From an uncultured Planctomycetales bacterium (GTDB lineage: Bacteria > Planctomycetota > Planctomycetia > Isosphaerales > Isosphaeraceae), in contig CALCIB010000151.1 of the NCBI GenBank assembly GCA_937907525.1, positions 1-32,786 of the forward strand: a stretch of DNA of 32,786 nucleotides, read 5' to 3'. The notes beneath the pieces are model-generated. The model was not told the DNA's origin and made no database searches. It worked only from the letters and a program-made list of their open reading frames with translations. The position numbers were made by a program, and so were the translations under genes. Below, piece after piece: positions 23,332 to 31,655 of this stretch (position 1 is its first letter; each line of letters begins with the position of its first letter).

Positions 23332-24218
23332 CCCCGACGACCCGGCGACGACCGCCCAAGCCCTACCACTCCCGAAGCGGGATCGACCTCTACCACGGCG
23401 ACTGCCGCGACGTCCTCCCCCGGCTCGCGCAAGGATCTTGCGCGGCCGTCGTCACCGACCCGCCCTACGGTCTCGGGATCGGGGGGCGGACGTGGGACGA
23501 CGACGTCGCGTTCTACCGCGAGACATGGCGCGCCGTCGCCCAGGCCCTGGCGCCCGGCGCGCCGCTCTTAGCGTTCGGCGGCACGCGCACCTGGCACAGG
23601 CTCGCGATGGCCGTCGAACTCGCCGGCTACACGATCGGCGACTCCCTCGCGTGGCTCTACGGCGAGGGAAGACCGTCGTCCCAAAACCGACTGAAGCCCG
23701 CCTGGGAACCGATCCTGTTGGCGTGGCTCGGCCGCCGGTGCAACCCGCTCGGGATCGACGGCTGCCGCGTCCCCGGCGAACCCCGCCCCTTGGTCGTCGA
23801 CCGAAAATCGATCGCTCGCAAAGGCCGGACTTACAACGGCGGAATCAGTAGCGGACGCCGGGTGGGGCTGACCGAAAAGGGCCGCTGGCCGGCGAACGCG
23901 GTCCATGACGGCTCATCGGCCGTCCTCGCCGCGATCGGTCCCGGCGCTAGGTTCCTTTACCAGGCCAAGGCCCGTCATCCGAAGCAGAGGGGAGCGGACA
24001 ACGACCACCCCACGGTCAAGCCGCTACCGCTGATGGACTGGTTGGTCAGACTGGCGTGTCCCGAGGGCGGGACCGTCCTGGATCCCTTCGCCGGCAGCGG
24101 AACCAACATGGTCGCCGCCGCCCTGGCCGGTCGCCGCGCCGTCGGGATCGAGCAATCCGAGGAATATTGCGAAATCGCCGCCCGCCGCATCGACGCCCTG
24201 GCCGACGTCGCCGCTTGA
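23328..24218 (+). CDS. Orphan DNA methyltransferase (N4/N6, beta-type order)
   Basis: 296 aa. The catalytic motif IV is DPPY (44-47), and the AdoMet-binding motif I is DPFAGSGTN (252-260). Motif IV before motif I is the beta order of N4-cytosine/N6-adenine methyltransferases. HPTVKPLPLMDWLVRLACPE before motif I is also typical. No restriction endonuclease gene is adjacent, so it probably protects phage DNA from host restriction or affects gene control. The GTG start overlaps the HTH gene. Target sequence cannot be deduced. Confidence 0.9.
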   Translation: MTPTTRRRPPKPYHSRSGIDLYHGDCRDVLPRLAQGSCAAVVTDPPYGLGIGGRTWDDDVAFYRETWRAVAQALAPGAPLLAFGGTRTWHRLAMAVELAGYTIGDSLAWLYGEGRPSSQNRLKPAWEPILLAWLGRRCNPLGIDGCRVPGEPRPLVVDRKSIARKGRTYNGGISSGRRVGLTEKGRWPANAVHDGSSAVLAAIGPGARFLYQAKARHPKQRGADNDHPTVKPLPLMDWLVRLACPEGGTVLDPFAGSGTNMVAAALAGRRAVGIEQSEEYCEIAARRIDALADVAA

Positions 24219-24233
24219 ACCACCGGAGAACGC

Positions 24234-24458
24234 ATGCAAATCATCGACGACCTTCGAGCCCTCCCCGATCACTACCGGGCCGCCATCCTCCCGTCGCTGA
24301 GGTCGAACCATGGGCCCCGAGGCATCCTTGGCCCTCGCGGCGAACCCGACCCCGAGCCGGAACCCATCGACAACCGCCACGCGCGCCGCAAGGCCGCGGC
24401 CATCGACCGCAAGCGCCGCCGGCTGCTCCGGCGCGTCGCGTCGGACGCCGCGGCGTGA
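24234..24458 (+). CDS. Small basic hypothetical protein
   Basis: 74 aa from ATG 24234, with GGAG six bases upstream, 15 bases after the methyltransferase stop. The N-terminal half is helical (IIDDLRALPDHYRAAILPSL), and the C-terminal half is strongly basic (ARRKAAAIDRKRRRLLRRVA). That suggests nucleic-acid binding. No family recognised. Confidence 0.5.
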   Translation: MQIIDDLRALPDHYRAAILPSLRSNHGPRGILGPRGEPDPEPEPIDNRHARRKAAAIDRKRRRLLRRVASDAAA

Positions 24459-24565
24459 AAACGACGACGGCGGCCGAGGCCCTCGCGAGCCCCGCCGCCG
24501 TCGTCTACCGATGTATCGGGCATGGTCGCTACCGGGCCTTCGCGCCTCGCTTAACCGAGTCTTGA
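24455..24565 (+). CDS. Very small possible protein at the end of the plus-strand operon
   Basis: 36 aa from GTG 24455, which overlaps the preceding stop (GTGA), as do other real junctions here. The sequence (VKTTTAAEALASPAAVVYRC, then IGHGRYRAFAPRLTES) is not obviously low-complexity. Its last 37 bases overlap, convergently, the 3' end of the minus-strand zinc-ribbon gene. It could be a chance frame. Confidence 0.3.
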   Translation: MKTTTAAEALASPAAVVYRCIGHGRYRAFAPRLTES

Positions 24566-24771
24566 TCCTTGAGCGACCTCGCCGACTGGTCGACCTGCTT
24601 CGCGCACGACGGGCAGACGTCGCTCAAAGGCCCGAACGTCATCGGCCGCATCCGCCGGAAGTCGCTGGCGCCCCGCATCCCATCGACGATCGAGCGCATC
24701 ACGTTGCCAGTCACCAAAACCGTCGTCCCGAGCGACCCGCACACGTCGCAAACCATCGTCAGCCGCACCAT
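24529..24771 (-). CDS. Small zinc-ribbon protein
   Basis: 80 aa from ATG 24771, preceded by GGAGGTGA. CDVC (8-11 region) and CPSC pairs are about 40 residues apart, with a helical middle (VLVTGNVMRSIVDGMRGASD) and a basic end. This is a probable structural zinc site; the function is unknown. It is the last gene of the leftward integrase-linked operon. Confidence 0.6.
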   Translation of the reverse strand: MVRLTMVCDVCGSLGTTVLVTGNVMRSIVDGMRGASDFRRMRPMTFGPLSDVCPSCAKQVDQSARSLKDQDSVKRGAKAR

Positions 24772-24789
24772 CAGTCACCTCCGTTAGCA

Positions 24790-25038
24790 TCAAAACAAAC
24801 GCATCTGTCCCGGCAGGTCGGCCGGCTCGGCCGGCTTCGCGCGCCGCGACTTGAGCCCGAGTTGGAAGCGGACCTCGGTCAACCAGACCTTGTACAGCCA
24901 CCCGTGGGCGCACCAGTAGGGCTTGCGGCGTCGGACGGCCGTCTCCAGGTCCTTGCCGGTCAACCCTCGCGATTCGGCGTCCTCAATGGCCTCGGCGACG
25001 ATCGGCGCGACGTCGTCTCGCCACGTCCGGCGAGCCAT
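24790..25038 (-). CDS. Small hypothetical protein
   Basis: 82 aa; ATG 25038 overlaps the preceding stop (TGATG) with GGGGAGGTGA upstream. Features are RTWRDDVAPIVAEAIEDAES, RRKPYWCAHGWLYKVWLTEV and an end in DLPGQMRLF. The terminal short hydrophobic peptide QMRLF resembles a beta-clamp-binding motif (QxxLF type), so an interaction with the replication clamp is possible. No family recognised. Confidence 0.55.
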   Translation of the reverse strand: MARRTWRDDVAPIVAEAIEDAESRGLTGKDLETAVRRRKPYWCAHGWLYKVWLTEVRFQLGLKSRRAKPAEPADLPGQMRLF

Positions 25039-25133
25039 CAGTCACCTCCCCGCAACCGGGCGAAGTAGTAGATCACGAGCCCCACCGCCGGCCCGTACTG
25101 AAGGCACAGCAGCGCGAAGACAAACCCTTTCAC
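25038..25133 (-). CDS. 31-residue single-span membrane peptide
   Basis: The GTG 25133 overlaps the stop of the upstream gene (GTGA), and its own stop overlaps the next ATG (TGATG), so it fills the gap in the operon exactly. The peptide (VKGFVFALLCLQYGPAVGLV, then IYYFARLRGGD) is one hydrophobic segment with a positive C-terminal end. Phages often encode such peptides for lysis or exclusion functions; none can be assigned. Confidence 0.55.
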   Translation of the reverse strand: MKGFVFALLCLQYGPAVGLVIYYFARLRGGD

Positions 25134-25345
25134 GGCTGGCCCCCTTCCGGCGTCGTCCACACTCCCTGACGTCTCAGATTCAGATCCCAGAGCTTCGTGG
25201 TCATCCGCCCGAGAATCTCGCCGCTTTCCGTTTGCCAGTAAACGAAAGCCGCATCATGGCGAACGCATGTGACCACATGGTCTTCATCGAAGAACCGCAT
25301 CACGAGCTTCGACCCGAACCGCCTTCGGTAGTCTTCCAGATTCAC
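25130..25345 (-). CDS. Small hypothetical protein
   Basis: 71 aa from GTG 25345 (GTGA overlap with the preceding gene). A compact, strand-rich sequence: YRRRFGSKLVMRFFDEDHVV, TCVRHDAAFVYWQTESGEIL. No recognised domain. It belongs to the chain of coupled small genes of the integrase-side operon. Confidence 0.55.
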   Translation of the reverse strand: MNLEDYRRRFGSKLVMRFFDEDHVVTCVRHDAAFVYWQTESGEILGRMTTKLWDLNLRRQGVWTTPEGGQP

Positions 25346-25632
25346 GACCCTCCCCCTTCCTCGTCCGCCGCCGCCAACCGCCAGTGGGTCGGCGCGTCGG
25401 AGACTCGGGTGGACTTACCCTGGACGTACCACTCCTCCGGCTCGTACCAGTGGGGACCGAATCGAACCAGCTTGCGGGGCACGCTCACGGATCCGTCGAC
25501 CTGGTCGACCATCGTCCAAACCACCACGCCCCAAGGCGCCGTGTCCGCCGCCCTCCAATCGCTTTCGTCCCAGAGCCCGGGGCTTTCGGTCACGTCCCGG
25601 AACTCACGGTCCAAACGCCTTCGCTCGCTCAC
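25342..25632 (-). CDS. Small hypothetical protein, Trp-rich
   Basis: 96 aa from GTG 25632 behind GGGGGTGA (overlap GTGA). It has seven or more Trp and a single compact fold (RAADTAPWGVVVWTMVDQVD, GPHWYEPEEWYVQGKS), with an acidic Gly-rich end. No family recognised. Confidence 0.55.
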   Translation of the reverse strand: MSERRRLDREFRDVTESPGLWDESDWRAADTAPWGVVVWTMVDQVDGSVSVPRKLVRFGPHWYEPEEWYVQGKSTRVSDAPTHWRLAAADEEGGGS

Positions 25633-25937
25633 AGATCACCCCCTTCCGCCGCCCGGAACGCCGTCAAGTCGGGAAGATCCGAATCATCACCGCCAGACCG
25701 ATCGCACTTCGCCATGAGCGAGGTCCGGCTCTCTCCCCGAACGTGCCGCGCATGCCATTTCAACAACTCACCAACCTGCGTCAGTTGATGTAAAGGCAAG
25801 TACATCGGCAGGTTGAGCATGATGCTGACGATTCTGTCTTCAGCCTCGGTGCGCCATTGCTCCGTGTGGCGGACGCCGGAATCCCGGAAGATCTGATGCA
25901 CGGCCGCGATCTTTTGATCTCGCAACGACGGCATCAT
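25629..25937 (-). CDS. Small helical hypothetical protein
   Basis: 102 aa from ATG 25937 (ATGA overlap with the pilin-fusion gene). Features are AAVHQIFRDSGVRHTEQWRT, MLNLPMYLPLHQLTQVGELL and WHARHVRGESRTSLMAKCDR. It is mainly helical with an acidic C-terminal part. Function unknown; it is co-translated with the pseudopilin-fusion gene. Confidence 0.55.
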   Translation of the reverse strand: MMPSLRDQKIAAVHQIFRDSGVRHTEQWRTEAEDRIVSIMLNLPMYLPLHQLTQVGELLKWHARHVRGESRTSLMAKCDRSGGDDSDLPDLTAFRAAEGGDL

Positions 25938-27403
25938 TGCCCTCCTTCCGCGTCTCGGATCGACCCCGCCACGTCCACGGGATCGCCGACGCCCCAGAGG
26001 GTCCGCCCGGTGCGGGCGGATACCGTCACGATCACGCCGACGCCCGGCGTGCCGTCGCCGGCGGCGCCGCGGTCGGCGATCCAAAAGTGGAGGTAGGGCC
26101 GCTTGAGCATGCCCACGGCCGGGACGGTCGGGGCGTAGCGGGCGACGGGCTCGACGCGGCCGTCGCCGTGGACCGTCAGGTCGACGTAGCCGGAGACCCG
26201 ATCCACCGGCAGTCGCGACCGCGACGGCGAGGCGTCCGCCCACCCGGTCGCGTCGATCACCGCCCCCGCCAACTCCAGCCCCAGCCCGTCGGCCGCCGGA
26301 GCCGGCCGCGGCCGAATCAGGTAGCGGGAGTTGACCACCGGGGCGTTCAAGCGCCACGACTCGCACTCCGTCGACCACTCGTCGGGCTCGTCGACCTCAC
26401 CGTCAGTATCGTCGTCCAGCCCGTTGTAACCCTCGTCGATCCACCCGTCGTCATCGTCGTCGAACCCGTTGACCAGCAGCAGCCAATCGGCCCAGCCGTC
26501 GCCCCTGTCCAGCCCCGTGCCCAGGCCCGGCCCGTAGTTGACGAACCCCTCGGGATTGGCCTCCACGACCGGCCCGCACACCGTGTAGACCTTGCCGGCA
26601 AGCTCCACCCGGTCTCCCAGCCTCACCCGCCACGCCCAGGACGTCGGCTCGTTGGGGGCTCGAAAGCCCCCCTCGTCGTAGGCCACCTCCTGCTCCAGGA
26701 CCAAGGCCCGCGTCCCCAGCGCCGGGAACCCGGCGGGGAAGGTGCTTCGGATCGAAACCCGCCCGTCCTGGATCGCGTCGGGCCGCTCCAGCGGCACCAC
26801 CCGCGAGTAGGCCAGCGGCGCCGTCGGATCGACCGACCCGTCGGCAAGCCGCTTGATGGGGAACGCGGCGTCGGGCACCAGCCGGAGCCCCGCCACGCCG
26901 TCCCGCTGGGCCCTCGCCGTCGCCGCCGCCAGCTCGCCTTGCAGCAACCTCGCCGCGCGTCCGGCCGCGTCGCGGCCCGTCGCCTCCAGCACGACGGGGA
27001 GCGCCGCCACGGCGATGATCCCGACGATCGCCAGCACGGCCAGCAACTCGATCAGCGTGAACCCCCGGGGGATCGTCCGGTACTTGGACTCCCCCAGACA
27101 CGCGGTCGCCGCCGTCGCGGCGTCGTCCCTCCCCGGACCACCCGTCAGTTTGCGGTAACACCCGGCGCAGTAGTCCCGCGGGCCCTGGCCGGCGATCAGC
27201 GTCTTGCCGACCCGCCACTGAAGACACCACGCCCGGAACCGCAGCGCGTCCTCCTGGTCATCAACCTGATCGACCCGACACTCCCGAGTGATCGACGTCC
27301 CGCACGAGTCGCACGCCAGCGACACCGAAACCCGGTCGTCGTCCTCCAACGGCCGCCGCCAGTTGGAATCCGCCTCGCAACACAGCACGACATAGGTACT
27401 CAT
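25934..27403 (-). CDS. Cys-rich domain fused to a type IV pseudopilin-like protein
   Basis: 489 aa from ATG 27403, with GGGAGGA eight bases upstream. Residues 1-105 are Cys-rich, with paired CDSC (31-34) and CAGC (79-82), as in a zinc ribbon. Then comes a full class III prepilin signal: RG before FTLIELLAVLAIVGIIAVAA, with the invariant Glu five residues after the cleavage Gly (114/115-119). The pilin-like remainder carries an acidic Asp-rich calcium-loop-like stretch (about 311-343, DDDDDGW and DDDTDGEVDE). A prepilin leader is normally 5-25 residues, so 114 is abnormal. No internal ATG, GTG or TTG start lies before the leader. It is either a genuine fusion or two genes joined by loss of a stop. 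Confidence 0.72.
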   Translation of the reverse strand: MSTYVVLCCEADSNWRRPLEDDDRVSVSLACDSCGTSITRECRVDQVDDQEDALRFRAWCLQWRVGKTLIAGQGPRDYCAGCYRKLTGGPGRDDAATAATACLGESKYRTIPRGFTLIELLAVLAIVGIIAVAALPVVLEATGRDAAGRAARLLQGELAAATARAQRDGVAGLRLVPDAAFPIKRLADGSVDPTAPLAYSRVVPLERPDAIQDGRVSIRSTFPAGFPALGTRALVLEQEVAYDEGGFRAPNEPTSWAWRVRLGDRVELAGKVYTVCGPVVEANPEGFVNYGPGLGTGLDRGDGWADWLLLVNGFDDDDDGWIDEGYNGLDDDTDGEVDEPDEWSTECESWRLNAPVVNSRYLIRPRPAPAADGLGLELAGAVIDATGWADASPSRSRLPVDRVSGYVDLTVHGDGRVEPVARYAPTVPAVGMLKRPYLHFWIADRGAAGDGTPGVGVIVTVSARTGRTLWGVGDPVDVAGSIRDAEGGQ

Positions 27404-27438
27404 CGACGCATCCTCCCTTCCCGCGTTCGAACCGGACC

Positions 27439-27795
27439 TCAGTACCGCCCCGCCGCCACGTCCCGCAGGTAGGCCCACAGCACGGGCCACCAGCCCTCGC
27501 GGACCCCGCGGCGGATGACCGCCTCCACGAGCACGAACCAGGTCGCCCCGGCGAGGAACACGACGTCCGCCGACAGCCGTTCCGACCACCAGGCCCACGC
27601 CGCCGCGAGGGCCTCGCGAGCGCGGGCCGATCGGTCGTGATAGGGCCCCGGCGCCCCGTCGTCGGCGACGAACCGCTCGGGACCGTCAACCCGGTCGATG
27701 GCGATCCCCGGCCTGGCCGGGCAGTGCTTGGGCAGCACCAGGTGGAGCGCGAAAGCCGGCGGATAGAGCGCCAATCGGATCAAGGCTCGCTTCAT
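27439..27795 (-). CDS. Small membrane-associated hypothetical protein
   Basis: 118 aa from ATG 27795 behind CCGGAG. Hydrophobic segments at the N-terminus (ALIRLALYPPAFALHLVL) and at about 80-110 (ADVVFLAGATWFVLVEAVIR, GWWPVLWAYL) suggest two membrane contacts. No family recognised. It is the first gene after the integrase terminator and the probable start of the leftward accessory operon. Confidence 0.55.
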   Translation of the reverse strand: MKRALIRLALYPPAFALHLVLPKHCPARPGIAIDRVDGPERFVADDGAPGPYHDRSARAREALAAAWAWWSERLSADVVFLAGATWFVLVEAVIRRGVREGWWPVLWAYLRDVAAGRY

Positions 27796-27819
27796 GTCAC
27801 GGTCTCCGGATAAGAGCCG

Positions 27820-27848
27820 GAGCCGCGGCGGAACCCCCGCCGCGGCTC
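27820..27848 (-). terminator. Hairpin after the integrase gene
   Basis: GAGCCGCGGCGG (27820-27831) pairs perfectly with CCGCCGCGGCTC (27837-27848), leaving a 5-base loop, 40 bases past the integrase stop. It lacks a T-run, as many terminators do in this GC-rich genome. Confidence 0.55.
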
Positions 27849-27887
27849 GCGGCGAGGGTCAGTTGACGGGAACGGTCGGCCGGCGCT

Positions 27888-28916
27888 TCAGGACGCGCGG
27901 CGCTTGCGGAAGGAGAAGGGCGACCTGGGCGACTTGCGCCCCAGGTGAAAGCCGATCTTCCGCTCCCGCTTCGCGCCATCGTCGGCGCGATCCGGGTTGA
28001 AGCTGATCTTCCGACCGAGCTTCGCGAGGTTGGCGAGGTCGGCGTGGCGATAGAGGGCCGAAGTCGAGGGTTTCGTGTGCCTCAACACGCGCTGGATTTG
28101 CGCGTCCGAAAGGCCCCAGAGCGTTTCGGCGTGAGTCGCCCACGAATGTCGAAGGATCTGCCAGGTGACTTCGCCGGTCACCTCGGCCGCCACCGCCGCC
28201 GCTTGAAGCGCGTCGATCGGACGCCGGCCGGGACCGCCGCCGTGCCAGACCTTGGCCCCTCGCACGCCCGGCCACAGCCACTCGCCGTCGCCGACGCGCG
28301 GGGCCCAATCCGCCAGGATCGACGCCAGCTCCGGCGGCATCGGGACGGGCAACCCGGACCCCACCGTCTTGAGCGGTCGCTCCGGGATGTCCCGAAGCCA
28401 GATCACGCCGCGCGTCGGGTCCAAGTCCTGGACGCGCAGGAACAGCCCCTCGTCGCGCCGGACACCCGTGTACGCGATGGTTGACACTAGCGCGTACAAG
28501 CGTCGATCCCACCACTCTCCGGGCGCCCCGGCCCTGCGCTCCAGGTGGGTGAGCAGCTTGACCACCTCGGCCCATGGCAGGTGCCGGGGGTCGTCGTCGA
28601 TCGGGATCTTCGGCTTGAGGAGCCGCCAGTTGGGCGGACGCTCGGCATAGCCCTCCGTGATCGCGTAGGACACGGCCGATCGGATCACGCTGATTTGACC
28701 GGCGACCGTATGCGGGGCGCGATCGGCGCAATGGTCGGCCCGCCATCGCGCCACGGCCTCGGTGGTGACTTCCGCCGTCGTCGCGACGCCGGACTCCTCC
28801 AATTCGCGGAGGAGTTGATCGAACTTCTGCACCGTACTGGCACTCATTTCGAGTTGCCGATACACTCGGGTGATCCGCTCCCGAAACTCGGCGAGCGGTA
28901 AGGGATTGGTCGGCAT
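27888..28916 (-). CDS. int: Tyrosine recombinase (phage integrase)
   Basis: 342 aa. The ATG 28916 has GGAGGT 8 bases upstream, so the longer frame to 28988 is rejected. The N-terminal SAM-like core-binding domain spans about residues 10-95. The catalytic domain shows Arg153 (YTGVRRDE), Lys183, Arg256 (ILRHSWATH), His280 and the nucleophile Tyr289 (STSALYRH). The usual HxxR box reads QILR: Gln253 replaces the canonical His. A basic C-terminal tail follows. It lies next to the tRNA remnant and should catalyse insertion at the tRNA-Thr gene. No excisionase is recognised. Confidence 0.88.
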   Translation of the reverse strand: MPTNPLPLAEFRERITRVYRQLEMSASTVQKFDQLLRELEESGVATTAEVTTEAVARWRADHCADRAPHTVAGQISVIRSAVSYAITEGYAERPPNWRLLKPKIPIDDDPRHLPWAEVVKLLTHLERRAGAPGEWWDRRLYALVSTIAYTGVRRDEGLFLRVQDLDPTRGVIWLRDIPERPLKTVGSGLPVPMPPELASILADWAPRVGDGEWLWPGVRGAKVWHGGGPGRRPIDALQAAAVAAEVTGEVTWQILRHSWATHAETLWGLSDAQIQRVLRHTKPSTSALYRHADLANLAKLGRKISFNPDRADDGAKRERKIGFHLGRKSPRSPFSFRKRRAS

Positions 28917-29053
28917 GGGCTGGCACCTCCATCCAGCCACATAGTTCACGAGCCGACCGAAAACCACCAATTCGAGGGGGAGCAACAAGGCACAGGTCGT
29001 TTAGGTCACCGGGCCCATCAGATCGACGCAATCGTAAGTCTGGGGGGGCCGAA

Positions 29054-29095
29054 TTCGTAAAGCTGAAGTCCTGGGTTCGAGTCCCAGAGGTGGCT
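29054..29095 (+). tRNA. 3' half of a tRNA-Thr(CGT) gene: right prophage attachment site remnant
   Basis: From the anticodon loop TTCGTAA (29054-29060, anticodon CGT), the parts are: stem AGCTG, 5-base variable loop, T arm CTGGG/TTCGAGT/CCCAG, acceptor strand AGGTGGC and discriminator T (29095). All lengths are standard for a tRNA. The 5' half is missing: the expected CAGCT stem partner is replaced by CCGAA, and no GCCACCT acceptor strand precedes it. This is the fragment left by integration into the tRNA, with the crossover in or near the anticodon arm. Confidence 0.82.
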
Positions 29096-29168
29096 TTCAA
29101 TCCCTTCGGCCGAGCCTTCCTCTTGAAGCGGCCGGCCATGCTTCCCAAAACCCCGCGGGAGTTTCCTC

Positions 29169-29852
29169 ATGGAGCCGACCGAGGCGGTGGCTCGATGGCA
29201 GCGCTGGGCGGTTCGCGGCGATCCGAGCCAGCTCGACGACGTCGTCGAGAGCATCGGCCACGCGGACCCTTCGCGGTGGGAACGGGTTGAAGGTCCTCCC
29301 CCGTCGCCATCGTGGTCTACCCTTCTGGTTCGATCGGACTCCATCTGGTATGTCCTCAAGGCGTCCGACAAGGGGGCTGGGGTGACGGTGAGCCTGGAAC
29401 GCCCCAGTGGTTCCGAGTTACGTGGGGGCTGGGTCTGGCCAGTCGACCGGTCGCGCGGCGATGCCCCGGCCTTCGCGGCCGACGCCTGGGGCCGGGTGAT
29501 CGAGTTCCTGGAGGAAGGCGTCGTTCCCGCCGCTCGGAAGGCCGGGGCCGACGTGTTCGCGCCTTCGCGGTCGCGGATCTTCGAGGCCGACCTGCCGACG
29601 GAAGTCCAAAGCGCGCTCGCCGCGTTTTCGGGAGCCTCGAATCGATCGTTGCCGCTGAACGACGAGGCGTCCGCGGCCTGGCAAGGGTTCGTCGTGGCGG
29701 CGTTCCGGTCGGGGGACGCCATCGACCCCGAGGAACTCCTCCACTGGCTGACGGACGACGGCTGGGCCCTGAACGACGCGGGCGAGTTGAAGCGGCGCTT
29801 CCTGGACGAGTATTCGCTCCTGTACCGCTTTACGGAACTCACGACCGTATGA
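29169..29852 (+). CDS. Host hypothetical protein
   Basis: 227 aa, the first gene beyond the attachment remnant. A soluble acidic protein (TEAVARWQRWAVRGDPSQLD, FEADLPTEVQSALAAFSGAS, WLTDDGWALNDAGELKRRFL). No motif recognised. The ATG has only a weak upstream purine stretch. It reads away from the prophage and is probably chromosomal, adjacent to the tRNA in uninfected relatives. Confidence 0.6.
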   Translation: MEPTEAVARWQRWAVRGDPSQLDDVVESIGHADPSRWERVEGPPPSPSWSTLLVRSDSIWYVLKASDKGAGVTVSLERPSGSELRGGWVWPVDRSRGDAPAFAADAWGRVIEFLEEGVVPAARKAGADVFAPSRSRIFEADLPTEVQSALAAFSGASNRSLPLNDEASAAWQGFVVAAFRSGDAIDPEELLHWLTDDGWALNDAGELKRRFLDEYSLLYRFTELTTV

Positions 29853-30059
29853 CGTCGATCGCGAACGCCGTCACGACGATCCTCCCCCGCGCTCGGCGGG
29901 TCTCGCGTCGATGCGGCCGGACTTAAAGAATCGCGCCGCGACGGTCGATCATCGATGTCCAGCTTCGCGAATACGCGACGGACGACCCGAACGAATTCGC
30001 CGACTCGGCCTATCCGCGTCGCGATTATGAGATATACTTAAGACGTCGTCCGCCTTGGC

Positions 30060-30124
30060 GCCGACCGCCGCGGACCCCGAGGCCGTTGATACGGCGCGCC
30101 GGGGTCCGCGGCGGTCGGCATTTT
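30060..30124 (+). terminator. Strong hairpin with T-run immediately before the BSP-like gene
   Basis: Two perfect 20-base arms (30060-30079 and 30100-30119) enclose a 20-base loop and are followed by TTTTT (30121-30125). This is a full intrinsic terminator, yet it sits only 22 bases before the start codon at 30146. The small gap 29853-30059 holds TATACT at 30033-30038 with no clear -35. It may end the upstream gene's transcript, or act as a leader attenuator for the BSP-like gene if transcription starts at the TATACT. Confidence 0.75.
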
Positions 30125-30145
30125 TAAATTTCGGAAGGATCGCAG

Positions 30146-31177
30146 ATGTTCCGCCTCGCGTTCGCGCTCACGCTGTTCGTCGCCGCGCCGGAATCGGAGG
30201 TCTCCCCCAGCATCGCCGCCGTCGTCGAATCGACGTTCCCCACCTCCGGCCGCCAGGTCCGCCAGCAGGCGTTCGACGGCGACGTCGGCACGTCCTACGA
30301 GGCCGCCCGACCGCCTCGCAAGGGGGACCGCGTGACCTTGAACTTCGACGCGCCGGTCCTGGTCCGCTTCGCCGAGGTCCACGCCAAGGGGCTCGACGGC
30401 GGGACGCTGGAAGGGTCGGAAGACGGAGCGACGTTCGCGAGCCTCGCCGAGTTCCACGACGGCGTCGCCAGGGCCGAGCCGGGCAAGACGTTCAAGGCGC
30501 TTCGGGTCGTCCCGGCGAAGGACGCCAAGGAACTGATCGCGATCCAGGAGTTCGCCGTCGACTCCGACCCCGCCTTGCGGCGGTTCCAGTTCCCCGTCGA
30601 GTTCGTCGTCGACGACGTGGACGACCCGGCGCTTAAGAGTTGGGCCGAGGACGTCGCGCGGACCTGCGAGCGCGCCTACGACGTCGTCGCCGGGGCACTT
30701 CGGGTCGAGGGCCGCCGTCCGGAGCGGGTCGTCCGGATCTCGGTGAAGAACGACGCCGAAGCCCCCGCCCGCGCCTCCGGCGCCCGGATCACCGCGTCGG
30801 CGAAGTGGTTCCGCGCCCATCCCGACGACGTCGGCTCGATGATCCACGAGACGGCCCGCGTCGTGCAGAACTACCGCGGCCACGACAACCCGGACTGGCT
30901 GGCCGAAGGCGTCGCCGCCTACGTCCGATTCATGGTCTACGAGCCTTCGAGCCCCCCCGCCGACGACGCCGAGCGCGCCCCCCGCGACCAGGCCAACCTC
31001 AACGCGGCGCGGTTCCTGAAGTACGTCGTGACCAAGTACGACCCCGACTTCGTCCTGAAGCTCAACCGGGCGATGCGCGAACGGACCTACTCCGACGAAC
31101 TGTTCAAGGACGCCACCGGCAAGACGGCCGACGAGCTCGGCCAGGAATGGAAGGCGTCGCTGGCCTCCAAGGACTGA
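30146..31177 (+). CDS. Secreted BSP-type protein with a discoidin-like N-terminal domain
   Basis: 343 aa. A hydrophobic leader (MFRLAFALTLFVAAP) suggests export. A beta-sandwich-like region at 40-140 (QAFDGDVGTSYEAARPPRKG, VRFAEVHAKGL) resembles F5/8 type C domains. The C-terminal half resembles the basic secretory protein (BSP) family of putative metallopeptidases: SMIHETARVVQNY (232-243), then PDWLAEGVAAYVRFM. The usual zinc motif HExxH reads HETAR here (His234, Glu235, Arg238), so the second His is missing and activity is doubtful. GGAAGGA precedes the start. Confidence 0.72.
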   Translation: MFRLAFALTLFVAAPESEVSPSIAAVVESTFPTSGRQVRQQAFDGDVGTSYEAARPPRKGDRVTLNFDAPVLVRFAEVHAKGLDGGTLEGSEDGATFASLAEFHDGVARAEPGKTFKALRVVPAKDAKELIAIQEFAVDSDPALRRFQFPVEFVVDDVDDPALKSWAEDVARTCERAYDVVAGALRVEGRRPERVVRISVKNDAEAPARASGARITASAKWFRAHPDDVGSMIHETARVVQNYRGHDNPDWLAEGVAAYVRFMVYEPSSPPADDAERAPRDQANLNAARFLKYVVTKYDPDFVLKLNRAMRERTYSDELFKDATGKTADELGQEWKASLASKD

Positions 31178-31216
31178 ACCGCTTCCCCGCGACGACCGAC
31201 TCCCGCCACTTCAGCG

Positions 31217-31243
31217 ATCAGCCCGGCCCCCAGCCGGGCTGAT
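31217..31243 (+). terminator. Hairpin after the BSP-like gene
   Basis: ATCAGCCCGGC (31217-31227) and its perfect complement (31233-31243) with a 5-base loop lie 40 bases past the stop. The downstream side is T-containing (TCGCGTTTCG) but has no long T-run. It is probably the transcript end. Confidence 0.6.
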
Positions 31244-31278
31244 TCGCGTTTCGAAACGTCCTTCGAGCCCGTCGCCGA

Positions 31279-31287
31279 TGGTATAAT
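31279..31287 (+). promoter_or_regulatory. Extended -10 promoter for the two-gene host operon
   Basis: TGGTATAAT gives a TG one base before a perfect TATAAT (31282-31287). No consensus -35 lies 16-18 bases upstream. The first gene starts 62 bases downstream at 31350, behind GGAGGG. It is the best match to a host housekeeping promoter in the window. Confidence 0.7.
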
Positions 31288-31349
31288 CCCCCGACGCGCG
31301 GCCCCGACGGCCGCGCCAACGCCTTCGCTCGCCTGGAGGGCTCCCGACC

Positions 31350-31640
31350 ATGGCCTCGACCCGCCTCGGCGCGAGCGAGATGGAGATCTTCGGCCGCATC
31401 CTCGAGCCAGAGCGATCCGCCTGGGACGCCGACGCCGCGCGCGCGATCCTCACGCTCGGCTTCGGCCGCGGCGACGAGGATCGGATGAAAATACTCCTCG
31501 CCAAGGCCAAGGCCGGCGAATTAACCCCCGAGGAGACGGCCGAGATCGACACCTACGAACGGGTCGGCCACCTGCTCTCGCTCATGAAGTCCAAGGCGAG
31601 ACAGGCGCTCAAACGAATTCAACCAGAAGGCGTGAAATAA
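31350..31640 (+). CDS. Small conserved host hypothetical protein
   Basis: 96 aa from ATG 31350, with GGAGGG nine bases upstream. A helical protein: EMEIFGRILEPERSAWDADA, KAGELTPEETAEIDTYERVG, HLLSLMKSKARQALKR. Short proteins with this LTPEE...HLLSLMKSKAR ending are familiar from planctomycete genomes, but have no known role. It is in one operon with the next gene. Confidence 0.65.
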   Translation: MASTRLGASEMEIFGRILEPERSAWDADAARAILTLGFGRGDEDRMKILLAKAKAGELTPEETAEIDTYERVGHLLSLMKSKARQALKRIQPEGVK

Positions 31641-31655
31641 GTCGAGGGCCCGCTC